In this document: positions 24,862 through 32,587 of the stretch, piece after piece
Layout of the letters: every line of letters begins with the position of its first letter
Position numbering within the stretch: position 1 is the stretch's first letter
Assembly (NCBI RefSeq): GCF_910593785.1
Contig: NZ_CAJVAP010000007.1
Coordinates: 1 to 64,000 of the forward strand
DNA from: Leucobacter soli
Lineage (GTDB): Bacteria > Actinomycetota > Actinomycetes > Actinomycetales > Microbacteriaceae
DNA: 64,000 nt
Reading direction: 5' to 3'
The notes under the pieces: model-generated
What the model saw: the letters and a program-made list of their open reading frames with translations, nothing else
What the model was told of the DNA's origin: nothing
Databases searched by the model: none
Program-made: the position numbers and the translations under genes

Positions 24862-25338
24862 TCAGGCTTCGCGGTTGCGCCGCCTGATCGCCCGTTCGGG
24901 TCTGCCGCCGAGGTACGAGGCCGCCGAGTCGACGATGAAGCCCTGCCGCAGCGCCTCGCGGCCGATGAGCATCCGGAACACCATCTCCGGTCGGCTCGTG
25001 AGGGTGATCTCCGACGACGCCCTCCGCCCGCACAGCCGTACGTCCATCAGCACGACCAGGCGCTCCTCCGCATGCCCGGACGAACTGCGCACGGTGCGCC
25101 GATCGTGCACCGGGCGCTCGAGGATCACGGCGTCGAGGTCGTTCCGCTGCCAGGGGTGCACGGTGAACCGGACCCAGTCCGCCCCGTCGCGGGAGAACTC
25201 GGTTACGTCCGAGGCATGCAGCGCCGAGGTCTGCGCGCCCGTGTCGATCTTCGCCTTCAGCCAGTCGACACCGGTCCCCGGCAGCCCGACCCATTCACGC
25301 CAGCCCGTGAGAGTGCTTGAATGGTCTGGTTCGATCAC
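24862..25338 (-). CDS. Retropepsin-like ATP-dependent zinc protease (RimB/Zn_protease family)
   Basis: A 158-residue protein of the Zn_protease (PF05618) family. It has the aspartyl-protease-like motif KAKIDTGAQTSALHA near residues 28-42 and MLIGREALRQGFIVD near the C-terminus. In other bacteria such proteins are encoded next to RimK-type ligases and trim poly-glutamate tails. It starts with GTG at 25338, only 24 bp from the divergent RimK start, so the promoter of each lies within or against the other gene. The pairing with RimK supports the family role. Confidence 0.85.
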   Translation of the reverse strand: MIEPDHSSTLTGWREWVGLPGTGVDWLKAKIDTGAQTSALHASDVTEFSRDGADWVRFTVHPWQRNDLDAVILERPVHDRRTVRSSSGHAEERLVVLMDVRLCGRRASSEITLTSRPEMVFRMLIGREALRQGFIVDSAASYLGGRPERAIRRRNREA

Positions 25339-25362
25339 GCGTCTATCTTGGCAGGTCTCACG

Positions 25363-26550
25363 GTGAAACTGGCGATCCTCTCCCGCGCCCCGCAGGCGTA
25401 CTCCACGCAGCGCCTCCGCGCCGCAGCGGAGCAGCGCGGCCATCGGGCGCTCGTGCTCAACACGCTGCGCTTCGCGATCGACCTCTCGGACGAGGTCCCC
25501 GATCTCCGCTACCGGGGCAAGCAGCTCAGCGACTACGACGCGATCCTGCCCCGGATCGGCAGCTCGATCACCTACTTCGGCACGGCCGTCGTGCGGCAGT
25601 TCGAGCAGATGGACGTCTACACGCCGAACACGGCGAACGGCATCTCGAACGCCCGCGACAAGCTGCGCGCGATCCAGATCCTCTCCCGGCACAACATCGA
25701 TATGCCGGCGACCGCGTTCGTGCGCAATCGTGCCGACGTGCGGCCGGCGATCGAGAGCGTCGGCGGGGCGCCGGTGGTCATCAAGCTGCTCGAGGGCACG
25801 CAGGGGATCGGCGTGATCCTCGCCCCGCAGGTGAAAGTGGCCGAGGCCATCATCGAGACGCTGCACTCGACGCGTCAGAACGTGCTGATCCAGAAGTTCA
25901 TCGCCGAGAGCCGGGGGCGCGACGTGCGGGCGCTCGTCGTGGGGGACCGCGTGGTCGCGGCGATGCGCAGGATCGCGAGCGGCGACGAGTTCCGCTCGAA
26001 CGTGCACCGCGGGGGCAGCGTCGAGCCCGTCGATCTCGATCCCGCCTACGAGCAGGTGGCGGTGCGCGCCGCGCAGATCATGGGCCTGCGGGTCGCCGGC
26101 GTCGACATGCTCGAGGGCGACGACGGGCCGCTGGTGATGGAGGTCAACTCCTCGCCGGGGCTGCAGGGCATCGAGCAGGCGACGGGACTCGACGTCGCGG
26201 GGGCCATCGTCGACTACATCGCGAACCAGGTCGCCTTCCCCGAGATCGACGTGCGGCAGCGGCTCTCCGTCTCCACGGGGTACGGCGTCGCCGAGCTCGT
26301 GATGCACGCGGGCGCCGAGCAGGTCGGCAAGCAGCTCGGCGACCTCGGCCTGTGGGATCGCGACATCACCGTGCTCACCCTGCATCGGGGCGTGCAGGTG
26401 ATCCCGAACCCGCGCAAGCACGTGGTGCTCGAGCCGGAGGATCGTCTGCTCTGCTTCGGCAAGCTGGAGGAGATGCGCTCCATGATCCCGGAGCGGCCGC
26501 GGCGCCGGGCGCGGGTGCGGAAGCTGCCCGAGGAAGCGCGGATCCCCTGA
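25363..26550 (+). CDS. RimK-type ATP-grasp glutamate ligase fused to an RCK_C domain
   Basis: A 395-residue protein. Residues 1-290 are a RimK-type ATP-grasp ligase: KLAILSRAPQAYSTQRLRAA, PVVIKLLEGTQGIGV (ATP site), QKFIAESRGRDVRALVVGD, and VAGVDMLEGDDGPLVMEVNS (metal Asp/Glu/Asn). This class adds glutamate to proteins such as S6. Residues about 300-380 match a TrkA-C/RCK_C regulatory domain (LWDRDITVLTLHRGVQVIPN, then LEPEDRLLCFGKLEEM), an unusual addition. The GTG start at 25363 follows GGCAGG. The divergent neighbour is the cognate-type protease. Confidence 0.88.
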   Translation: MKLAILSRAPQAYSTQRLRAAAEQRGHRALVLNTLRFAIDLSDEVPDLRYRGKQLSDYDAILPRIGSSITYFGTAVVRQFEQMDVYTPNTANGISNARDKLRAIQILSRHNIDMPATAFVRNRADVRPAIESVGGAPVVIKLLEGTQGIGVILAPQVKVAEAIIETLHSTRQNVLIQKFIAESRGRDVRALVVGDRVVAAMRRIASGDEFRSNVHRGGSVEPVDLDPAYEQVAVRAAQIMGLRVAGVDMLEGDDGPLVMEVNSSPGLQGIEQATGLDVAGAIVDYIANQVAFPEIDVRQRLSVSTGYGVAELVMHAGAEQVGKQLGDLGLWDRDITVLTLHRGVQVIPNPRKHVVLEPEDRLLCFGKLEEMRSMIPERPRRRARVRKLPEEARIP

Positions 26551-26562
26551 GCGCCGGGGCGG

Positions 26563-27285
26563 CTATCCCTGCCGCGCGAGCGACAGGTCGAACTCGACGT
26601 AGCCTTCGGGCTCGACCTTGACGAAGCCCAGGCTCGGGGCCTCGACGCCGTAGTCGGCGAACGTGATGGCGATCCGGCCGACGACCTGCGCGGTGTCGCC
26701 GTCGGCCTGCAGCTGCACCGGGAAGGTCACGGATTGCGTGACCCCTGCGAGGGTGAGCTCGCCCTCGAGGTCGAGTTCGATCACGTCGCCCGCGGCCGGG
26801 GCGCTGTCGACGGCGGCGGGTTCGGTGAGCTCGAACGTCGCGGTCGGATGCTCGCCCGTGCGCATGGCCTGCGTGGTGAAGTAATCGTCGCGCGAGCCGT
26901 TGTCGGTCGCGATGGAGGCCACGTCGACCTCGATCGACGCCGCGGTCACGGCGAGGCCGTCGATCGTGACGGTGCCGCTCAGCTGCGAGGTGCGGCCGGT
27001 CACGGTGACGTCCGTGCCGTTCAGCACTTCGTCGACCCGGTAGCCGGCCTCGGAGCCGTCCTCGACGGCCCAGGTGCCGCTGAAGCCGTCGGCGTCGGGC
27101 TCCTCCGCGGAGCCTCCACCGCTCTCCGGATCCAGCGCCGAGTCGTCGATCGTCAGCTCGGGGATGTCGGCGGCAGGCGGGGCGATGAAGTCCCGGTAGA
27201 TCACCGGGCCGGCGAACGCCGCCGTGGCGCCGATGGCGAGGACGGAGGCGACGACGATGAACGCGATCTTGGCACGGCGGGTCAT
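26563..27285 (-). CDS. YceI-family secreted protein
   Basis: A 240-residue protein with an N-terminal signal/anchor segment (about residues 6-27), a low-complexity linker, and a YceI lipocalin-like domain from about residue 70: GTWAVEDGSEAGYRVDEVLN, ASIEVDVASI, THPTATFELTEP-like HPTATFELTE, and VEPEGYVEFDLSL. YceI domains bind isoprenoid or amphiphilic ligands. CAGGAG precedes the ATG at 27285. It converges with RimK (12-bp gap). Its upstream region carries the terminator of the M24 gene. Confidence 0.88.
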   Translation of the reverse strand: MTRRAKIAFIVVASVLAIGATAAFAGPVIYRDFIAPPAADIPELTIDDSALDPESGGGSAEEPDADGFSGTWAVEDGSEAGYRVDEVLNGTDVTVTGRTSQLSGTVTIDGLAVTAASIEVDVASIATDNGSRDDYFTTQAMRTGEHPTATFELTEPAAVDSAPAAGDVIELDLEGELTLAGVTQSVTFPVQLQADGDTAQVVGRIAITFADYGVEAPSLGFVKVEPEGYVEFDLSLARQG

Positions 27286-27350
27286 GCGGACTCCTGGGCG
27301 GGTCGGGCGGCGAATGCATCCAGCCTGCACCTCCCGCTTCGGAAGGGACT

Positions 27351-27401
27351 GTGAAACCGCGGGGAGGGGGCTGAGCGATTGCGGATCGCCCCCTCCCCGC
27401 G
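27351..27401 (-). terminator. Terminator of the M24 peptidase gene
   Basis: Perfect 14-bp arms CGCGGGGAGGGGGC (27358-27371) and GCCCCCTCCCCGCG (27388-27401), right after the stop codon at 27408. Read on the minus strand it is followed by GTTTCAC. Confidence 0.8.
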
Positions 27402-27407
27402 ATGCCG

Positions 27408-28664
27408 CTACTGTCCGACGACCATGATCTCGTGCGGCAGTTTCGAGAGGAGCGAGGTCTTGTCCTCCTCGATCACGAACGAGTCGAGCAGACCGATTCC
27501 GCACATGCTCTCGAAGTTCGCGACGGTGCCGGCCTCGAAGACTCGGTCGTCGTCCTCGCCGCCGACGACGGTGAACTTCCACTCGCCGACCCAGTCCGGC
27601 GGGAAGGCGATGCCCATCTCGTAGCCGCCGATCCAGACGCTGGAGTTCAGCTCGAAGACGCCGGCCTGCTCGTAGTAGTCGTAGAGCTCGCGGTTGACGT
27701 CGCCGATGCGCACGCCCGGCCGGGCGCGCTCGAGGAGGATGTCGAACCCGCCGGCGAGGATGTTGATCAGCTCGGTGGCCGCCTTCGGGGGCTCCTTGAA
27801 GGCGTAGAGCTGCGAACGGTTCGAGTGGTAGCGCTTGTAGACGCCGCAGGGGTCGACGTCGAGGAAGTCGTCCTCGGTGATGACCCGGCGGCCCGAGATC
27901 TCGTGGTAGACGCCGAGTGCGGCGAGTCCGACGAACGCGACCTGGTGCAGGCCGGCGGGTTCGCCTCCGGCGTTCGAGAGGCCGCGGATCAGCTCGCCGT
28001 GCGCCTCCAGCTCGGTCATGCCGGGGCGCAGCACGCTCGCGAGGTGCAGCAGGCCGGCATCGCAGATCTCGGCGGCCTTCTTGACGGCCTCGAGTTCGGC
28101 CGCGGACTTGACGGCACGCACCCGGCGGGCGGTCAGCGTCGCATCGACGACGCGCGCGCCGGCGTCGAGAAGCGCGCCCTCGATCATGAGCGACACCGCG
28201 GGGTTCGGGATCGCGGAGTACTTCTCGAGTCCGACGTTCGACCCGGCGACCCAGCCCTCCTGCTTCATCTCGTTGATGATGAAGCGCAGCATCCCGTCCC
28301 GCTCGTAGCGGGGGAGCAGGCGGACGTCCGCGGCGGCGGAGGTGCGTCGGATCATCTCGGTGTGCTCGACGCCCTCGAAGAGGATGAAGCCGGCGTCGAC
28401 GCGGACGACGGTGCAGGTCAGCGGGCGCCAGTCGCGGGGACCGTTCGCCTTGTACCAGCGCAGTGCGAGGCCGTGCAGCCAGTTCTGCGACTCCGGCGAG
28501 GAGAGGACGAGGGTGTCCACGCCGTCCTCGGCCATGGCGCGCTGCAGGCGCTCGAGCCGCGAGGCGTATTCCTCGTCGGAGAAGGCGATATGGGGCTCGG
28601 TGCCCGAGATGCGCTCCTGCTGTTCAGCGAGAAAGTTGGTGATCGTGGGGTCGAGCATACTCAC
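27408..28664 (-). CDS. M24-family metallopeptidase/creatinase-like hydrolase
   Basis: A 418-residue pita-bread-fold protein. The N-terminal creatinase domain (about 1-160) precedes the catalytic M24 domain. Metal ligands are expected in FLDVDPCGVYKRYHSN (Asp pair), and in the C-terminal FEAGTVANFESMCGIG and SFVIEEDKT (Glu pair). The usual HxG histidine block appears as GYEMGIAFPPDW, a variant shared with ectoine-hydrolase-like M24 proteins. Substrate unknown; amidohydrolase activity on a small amide is likely. GAGGTGA precedes the ATG. The 18-bp operator at 28731-28748 lies upstream, tying it to the polyamine-type regulon. Confidence 0.82.
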   Translation of the reverse strand: MSMLDPTITNFLAEQQERISGTEPHIAFSDEEYASRLERLQRAMAEDGVDTLVLSSPESQNWLHGLALRWYKANGPRDWRPLTCTVVRVDAGFILFEGVEHTEMIRRTSAAADVRLLPRYERDGMLRFIINEMKQEGWVAGSNVGLEKYSAIPNPAVSLMIEGALLDAGARVVDATLTARRVRAVKSAAELEAVKKAAEICDAGLLHLASVLRPGMTELEAHGELIRGLSNAGGEPAGLHQVAFVGLAALGVYHEISGRRVITEDDFLDVDPCGVYKRYHSNRSQLYAFKEPPKAATELINILAGGFDILLERARPGVRIGDVNRELYDYYEQAGVFELNSSVWIGGYEMGIAFPPDWVGEWKFTVVGGEDDDRVFEAGTVANFESMCGIGLLDSFVIEEDKTSLLSKLPHEIMVVGQ

Positions 28665-28730
28665 CTCTGAGTCTTCCGTTCCGGCTTCGGTGCGACCGTC
28701 GAAGCGATGATCGAGGATCGCGGAGTTGTA

Positions 28731-28748
28731 ATAATAACAAATTATTAT
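28731..28748. promoter_or_regulatory. Operator copy 1: ATAATAA-N4-TTATTAT
   Basis: A perfect 18-bp inverted repeat with spacer CAAA, 67 bp upstream of the M24 gene on the minus strand. The same symmetric sequence occurs at 29708-29725. It is an AT island in GC-rich DNA and includes -10-like hexamers. Confidence 0.75.
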
Positions 28749-28798
28749 GCGCTGATGAACCGGGTGGAGAGTCCTGACCCGGCTCGTGCCGGGCGCAC

Positions 28799-28830
28799 GC
28801 CTGAGGCTTGCGCGCCGGCGGGCCTCAGGC
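28799..28830 (-). terminator. Hairpin overlapping the end of the TetR gene
   Basis: GCCTGAGGC (28799-28807) pairs with GCCTCAGGC (28822-28830), covering the TetR stop codon. It may separate TetR transcription from the M24 promoter. Confidence 0.5.
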
Positions 28831-29598
28831 CGTGGCGTCGTCCTGCGCGTGGAGCAGCGCCGCCGCGACGACTCCGGGGGTCAGGAGATCGGCGGCCGGT
28901 GAATCGGGCTCGTGCGCGATGCGATCGAGGACGGCCGCGGCCTCGAGCGGGTCGACCCCGAGCTGCGTGGTCGTCCAGTCGTTCAGGATCTGCAGCATCA
29001 GCTCGGTGGTGAAGATCTCGGGCTCGGCAAGGGTGCGCACCGCGAGCCCGTCCATGAGCGCGAGCAGGCCGATGGTCAGTGTCGCGGGATTCGCGCCCTC
29101 GGGCAGTCGGCCCTGCTCGGTGAGCTGGATCATCGACCGCTCGAGCGGGAGTGCCCAGAGTTCGTAGATCCGCTTCGCCACGCCGCGCATGTGGTCGGAT
29201 CGCCCGGCGGCGGCCCAGAGCTCGCTCCAGAACCCCCAGCGCTCGGGGAACGAGACCGTGCCGAAGACATGCAGCCGAGCGGCCTCGTAGATGACCTGGA
29301 GCGGATCGGTCACCGCGTCGAGGCGCTCGGACGTGGAGTTCGAGATCACCTGCATCATCGCCGCGAACGCCGCGTCGACGAGCTTCTCCCGGGTGTCGAA
29401 GTAGTGCTGGATGAGCCCGAGACTCACGCCGGACTCGCGCGCGATGTCCTTGAGCTTGGCGGCGACGATGCCGTCGCGCGCGATGACGCGGATCGTGCCG
29501 CAGAGGATCTCGGCCCGTCGTCGTGTGGCGAGGTCGATCTCGTCGCCCGTGTCCTGGGCGGGGGGAGATTCCGGGGTCGGGGTCGTCTCGATTGGCAC
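28825..29598 (-). CDS. TetR/AcrR-family regulator of the polyamine-type region
   Basis: A 257-residue regulator with a BetI-like HTH (AKLKDIARESGVSLGLIQHY, then FDTREKLVDAAF) at about residues 55-85 and a long helical sensor domain. The GTG start at 29598 is chosen for AAGGAG 5 nt upstream; the open frame continues to 29703 without a ribosome binding site. Two identical-type operators flank the gene: one before the divergent solute-binding-protein gene and one before the downstream M24 gene. It is therefore likely to repress both in the absence of an imported amine. Confidence 0.87.
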   Translation of the reverse strand: MPIETTPTPESPPAQDTGDEIDLATRRRAEILCGTIRVIARDGIVAAKLKDIARESGVSLGLIQHYFDTREKLVDAAFAAMMQVISNSTSERLDAVTDPLQVIYEAARLHVFGTVSFPERWGFWSELWAAAGRSDHMRGVAKRIYELWALPLERSMIQLTEQGRLPEGANPATLTIGLLALMDGLAVRTLAEPEIFTTELMLQILNDWTTTQLGVDPLEAAAVLDRIAHEPDSPAADLLTPGVVAAALLHAQDDATA

Positions 29599-29707
29599 GC
29601 GAACTCCTTCATTGGTGTGCAAGCGTTCCCCAACCTCCTGGGTCTCCATCCGATCTACCTTACGGTTTCGCGAGGAAGGCGGGGCGAGGATGCCGGCTTG
29701 CACGAAG

Positions 29708-29728
29708 ATAATAATGCGTTATTATGAT
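29708..29728. promoter_or_regulatory. Operator copy 2 and -10 of the ABC importer operon
   Basis: ATAATAA (29708-29714), spacer TGCG, TTATTAT (29719-29725), the same symmetric site as at 28731-28748. The -10 hexamer TATGAT (29723-29728) overlaps its right arm, so a bound repressor would block the promoter. Confidence 0.75.
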
Positions 29729-29761
29729 ACTCCGATCGTTTTGACGAAGGAGTCCACGAAA

Positions 29762-30829
29762 ATGAGAAAGACATCGCTGAAGCTGGTGCCGATGGCCGCG
29801 GTCGCCGCGCTCGCGCTCGCCGCCTGCTCGTCGGGAACCGGCACGGAGGCCGGCGGGGACGGCGGGGAGTCCGGCGGCTCCCTCGTGTTCGCGAGCTACG
29901 GAAGCGCTTACCAGGACGCACAGAACGAGGCCTTCCTCACTCCCTGGGCTGAGGGCGCCGGGGTGACCGTCCAGAACGACGGCCCCACCGACTATGCGAA
30001 GATCGCTCAGATGGTCGACGCCGGCAACACGACCTGGGACGTCGTCGACACGGAGCCGTACTTCCCCGTCGCCAACTGCGGCACGCTCGTCGAGGAGATC
30101 GATTTCACGAACATCGACACGACGCAGTTCCCCGAGGGCACGGTCTCAGACTGCTCCATCCCGATCGCGCAGTACTCGACCGTGGTGATCTACAACACCG
30201 ACACGTACAGCGGCGCGTCGGTGCCGACGACTCCGGCGGACTTCTTCGATGTCGCGAAGTTCCCCGGCACTCGCATGGTCCCGAACTGGGCCGGCGGCGG
30301 TGCGCTCGAGGTCGCCCTCCTCGCCGACGGCGTGGCCCCCGAGGATCTCTACCCGCTCGACACCGAGCGCGCCTACGCGAAGCTCGACTCGATCCGCGAC
30401 TCGCTCGAGTTCTGGAACACCAGCTCGGAGTCGCAGCAGTCGATGGAGGACGGCTCGGCGGACATGTGGCTCGCCTGGTCGGGCCGCGGATACGAGGCCG
30501 AGAACAACGGCGCGGCCATCGCCCCGGTGTGGGAGGACAACCTGCTCGCCTGGGCCAGCCTGAGCATCGTCAAGGGAAGCAAGAACGCGGCCAACGCGCA
30601 GAGCTTCATCGAGTACGCGGCGCAGGCCGAGCCGCAGGCGCGCTTCGCTGAGATCCAGCCCTACTCGCCGGCGAACCTCTCCGCAGCGCCCGAGCTGAGC
30701 GACCTTCAGCAGAAGTGGAACGTCGCCGATGCGAGCGTGCAGGATCAGGCCGTGGTGACGAACGTCCAGTGGTGGGCGGACAACTCGGGCGACGCCGAGA
30801 CCGAGTGGCTCGCCTGGTCGACCAGCTGA
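29762..30829 (+). CDS. PotD-like extracellular solute-binding lipoprotein
   Basis: A 355-residue binding protein of the spermidine/putrescine type. The lipobox LAAC ends at C22. The mature part shows VFASYGSAYQDAQNEAFL, DVVDTEPYF, and the block ALLADGVAPEDLYPLDTERA that it shares with the paralogue at 62818-63912. It delivers substrate to the two permeases and ATPase that follow. AAGGAG precedes the ATG. The gene is divergent from the TetR gene with the operator between. Binding of polyamines is inferred from family and the downstream enzymes. Confidence 0.88.
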   Translation: MRKTSLKLVPMAAVAALALAACSSGTGTEAGGDGGESGGSLVFASYGSAYQDAQNEAFLTPWAEGAGVTVQNDGPTDYAKIAQMVDAGNTTWDVVDTEPYFPVANCGTLVEEIDFTNIDTTQFPEGTVSDCSIPIAQYSTVVIYNTDTYSGASVPTTPADFFDVAKFPGTRMVPNWAGGGALEVALLADGVAPEDLYPLDTERAYAKLDSIRDSLEFWNTSSESQQSMEDGSADMWLAWSGRGYEAENNGAAIAPVWEDNLLAWASLSIVKGSKNAANAQSFIEYAAQAEPQARFAEIQPYSPANLSAAPELSDLQQKWNVADASVQDQAVVTNVQWWADNSGDAETEWLAWSTS

Positions 30830-30841
30830 CCTCACCGTTCA

Positions 30842-30880
30842 CGGGTCGGTCGGCGGGCCGAGTGCGCGCCGACCGACCCG
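30842..30880 (+). terminator. Strong hairpin between binding-protein and permease genes
   Basis: Perfect 14-bp arms CGGGTCGGTCGGCG (30842-30855) and CGCCGACCGACCCG (30867-30880) with an 11-nt loop and no T-run. Hairpins at this place in ABC operons stabilise the binding-protein message or attenuate read-through, which keeps the binding protein in excess. Confidence 0.65.
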
Positions 30881-30920
30881 AGCCTCCCGCATCCGCTCCT
30901 CCCCGCCCCTTGGATAGCCC

Positions 30921-31772
30921 ATGAGACCGTCGCGACTGCTCAGCGGCATCGCCGTGATCCCGGCCGTGGCCGTGATCGCCATCTTCTTCCTCCTGCCGAT
31001 CGGCGTGATCCTCGTCCGCTCGTTCACCGATCCCGAGCCCGGGTTCGGGCAGTACGCGGCGGCGCTCGCAGACCCGACCACGTTGCGCGTGCTCGGACGC
31101 ACCTTCGGCATGGCCGCTATCGCCGTGGTCTCGTGCCTCGCGCTCGGCTACCCCTTCGCCTACCTGCTCACGCTGGTGGGACCCACTGCGCGCACCCTGC
31201 TGATGGTGCTGGTGCTCGTGCCCTTCTGGACCTCGCTCATGGCGCGGACCTTCGCCTGGATCTCGCTGCTGCAGCGCGACGGGCCCGTCTCCGCGATCCT
31301 GGCCTTCTTCGGCTTCGACGATGTGACGCTGCGCGGCACCGCGGCCGGCGTGGTCCTCGCCATCGTGCAGATCCTGCTGCCCTACATGATCCTCACGCTC
31401 TACACCTCGCTGGCGTCGATCGACCGGCGTCAGCTCGCCGCAGCCCAGAGCCTCGGCGCGAATCGCTTCCGCTCGTTCCTGCAGGTCTATCTGCCGCAGT
31501 CGCTGCCCGGCGTCTTCGCCTCGAGCGCGCTGGTGTTCATCCTGGCGCTCGGTTTCTACATCACGCCGCAGCTGATCGGCAGCCCCAAAGAGGCGATGAT
31601 CGCGCAGGTGATCGGGCTCCGGGTCGAGAAGCTCATCGACTTCGCCGGCGCGGGAGCGCTGTCGGGCCTGCTGCTGCTCGCCACCATCGGCATCTTCTCG
31701 ATCGTGGTCCTCGCCGTGGCGCCGCTCCGGCGCGGGATCACCCAGATGGCGACCGGAGGTGACCGCCGATGA
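30921..31772 (+). CDS. ABC transporter permease, PotB-like
   Basis: A 283-residue permease with six membrane segments. The EAA-type cytoplasmic loop (AAAQSLGANRFRSFLQVYLPQ in essence; visible as RQLAAAQSLGANRFRSF) contacts the ATPase. It has the PotB/PotC-type N-terminus IPAVAVIAIFFLLPIGVILV. It overlaps the next gene by 4 bp (ATGA). Together with 31769 it should form the channel of a polyamine-type importer. Confidence 0.9.
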   Translation: MRPSRLLSGIAVIPAVAVIAIFFLLPIGVILVRSFTDPEPGFGQYAAALADPTTLRVLGRTFGMAAIAVVSCLALGYPFAYLLTLVGPTARTLLMVLVLVPFWTSLMARTFAWISLLQRDGPVSAILAFFGFDDVTLRGTAAGVVLAIVQILLPYMILTLYTSLASIDRRQLAAAQSLGANRFRSFLQVYLPQSLPGVFASSALVFILALGFYITPQLIGSPKEAMIAQVIGLRVEKLIDFAGAGALSGLLLLATIGIFSIVVLAVAPLRRGITQMATGGDRR

Positions 31773-32587
31773 ACGAACCGACGCGCATCCGCCTGCCCAT
31801 CAAGCTGTGGGCGGCAGTGGCCGCGCTGCTGCTCGTGGCCCCGACGCTCATCGTGGTCCCGCTCTCGTTCAGCGACAAGCGCAGCTTCGCGTTCCCCATC
31901 GAGGGCTGGTCTCTGCAGTGGTACGAGAACTTCTTCAACGACCAGCGCTGGCTGGGGTCGCTCCTCACCAGCCTCGGCGTCGCGGTCGTCGTCGGCGTCA
32001 TCGCGACCGTGCTCGGTACCCTGGCGGCACTCGGTATCCGCGGCCTCCGCGCCCGGTTCTCGGCGACGGCGCAGGTCACCATGATGCTTCCGATCCTGAT
32101 CCCGGGCATCGTCGCCGCCATCGCGATCTTCGGCATGTACCTCCGCTGGGGCCTGAGCGGCTCGACGCTGGGCATCGTGCTCGCACACATCACGCTGGCG
32201 CTGCCGTTCGTGCTGATCCCCGTCAGCACCGCGCTGCGCGGCTTCGACGACACGCTGACGCGCGCGGCGGCGGTGCTGGGCGCGAGCCCGATCGCCCGCT
32301 TCTTCCAAGTGCAACTGCCGATCCTCCTCCCCGGAATCGCGACCGGCTTCGTCTTCGCCTTCGTGACGAGCCTGGACGAGGTGGTGATCGCCTACTTCCT
32401 GCAGTCGCCGACGCTGCGCACGCTGCCCGTGCAGATGTACAGCTCCGTGACCGTCGAGACCGATCCGAGCATCGCCGCGGCATCCACGCTGCTGCTGGTG
32501 CTCTCGACACTCATCATCCTCATCCCACGCCTCGCGCAGGTCGTCCAGGAGCGACGCGCCGCGAAACGACTAGGAGACGCCGAATGA
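31769..32587 (+). CDS. ABC transporter permease, PotC-like
   Basis: A 272-residue permease with six membrane segments, an N-terminal RLPIKLWAAVAALLLVAPTL segment, a large outer loop with WSLQWYENFFND typical of PotC, and the EAA loop AAAVLGASPIARFFQVQLPI. Start and stop overlap both neighbours by 4 bp. It is the second half of the channel. Confidence 0.9.
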   Translation: MNEPTRIRLPIKLWAAVAALLLVAPTLIVVPLSFSDKRSFAFPIEGWSLQWYENFFNDQRWLGSLLTSLGVAVVVGVIATVLGTLAALGIRGLRARFSATAQVTMMLPILIPGIVAAIAIFGMYLRWGLSGSTLGIVLAHITLALPFVLIPVSTALRGFDDTLTRAAAVLGASPIARFFQVQLPILLPGIATGFVFAFVTSLDEVVIAYFLQSPTLRTLPVQMYSSVTVETDPSIAAASTLLLVLSTLIILIPRLAQVVQERRAAKRLGDAE

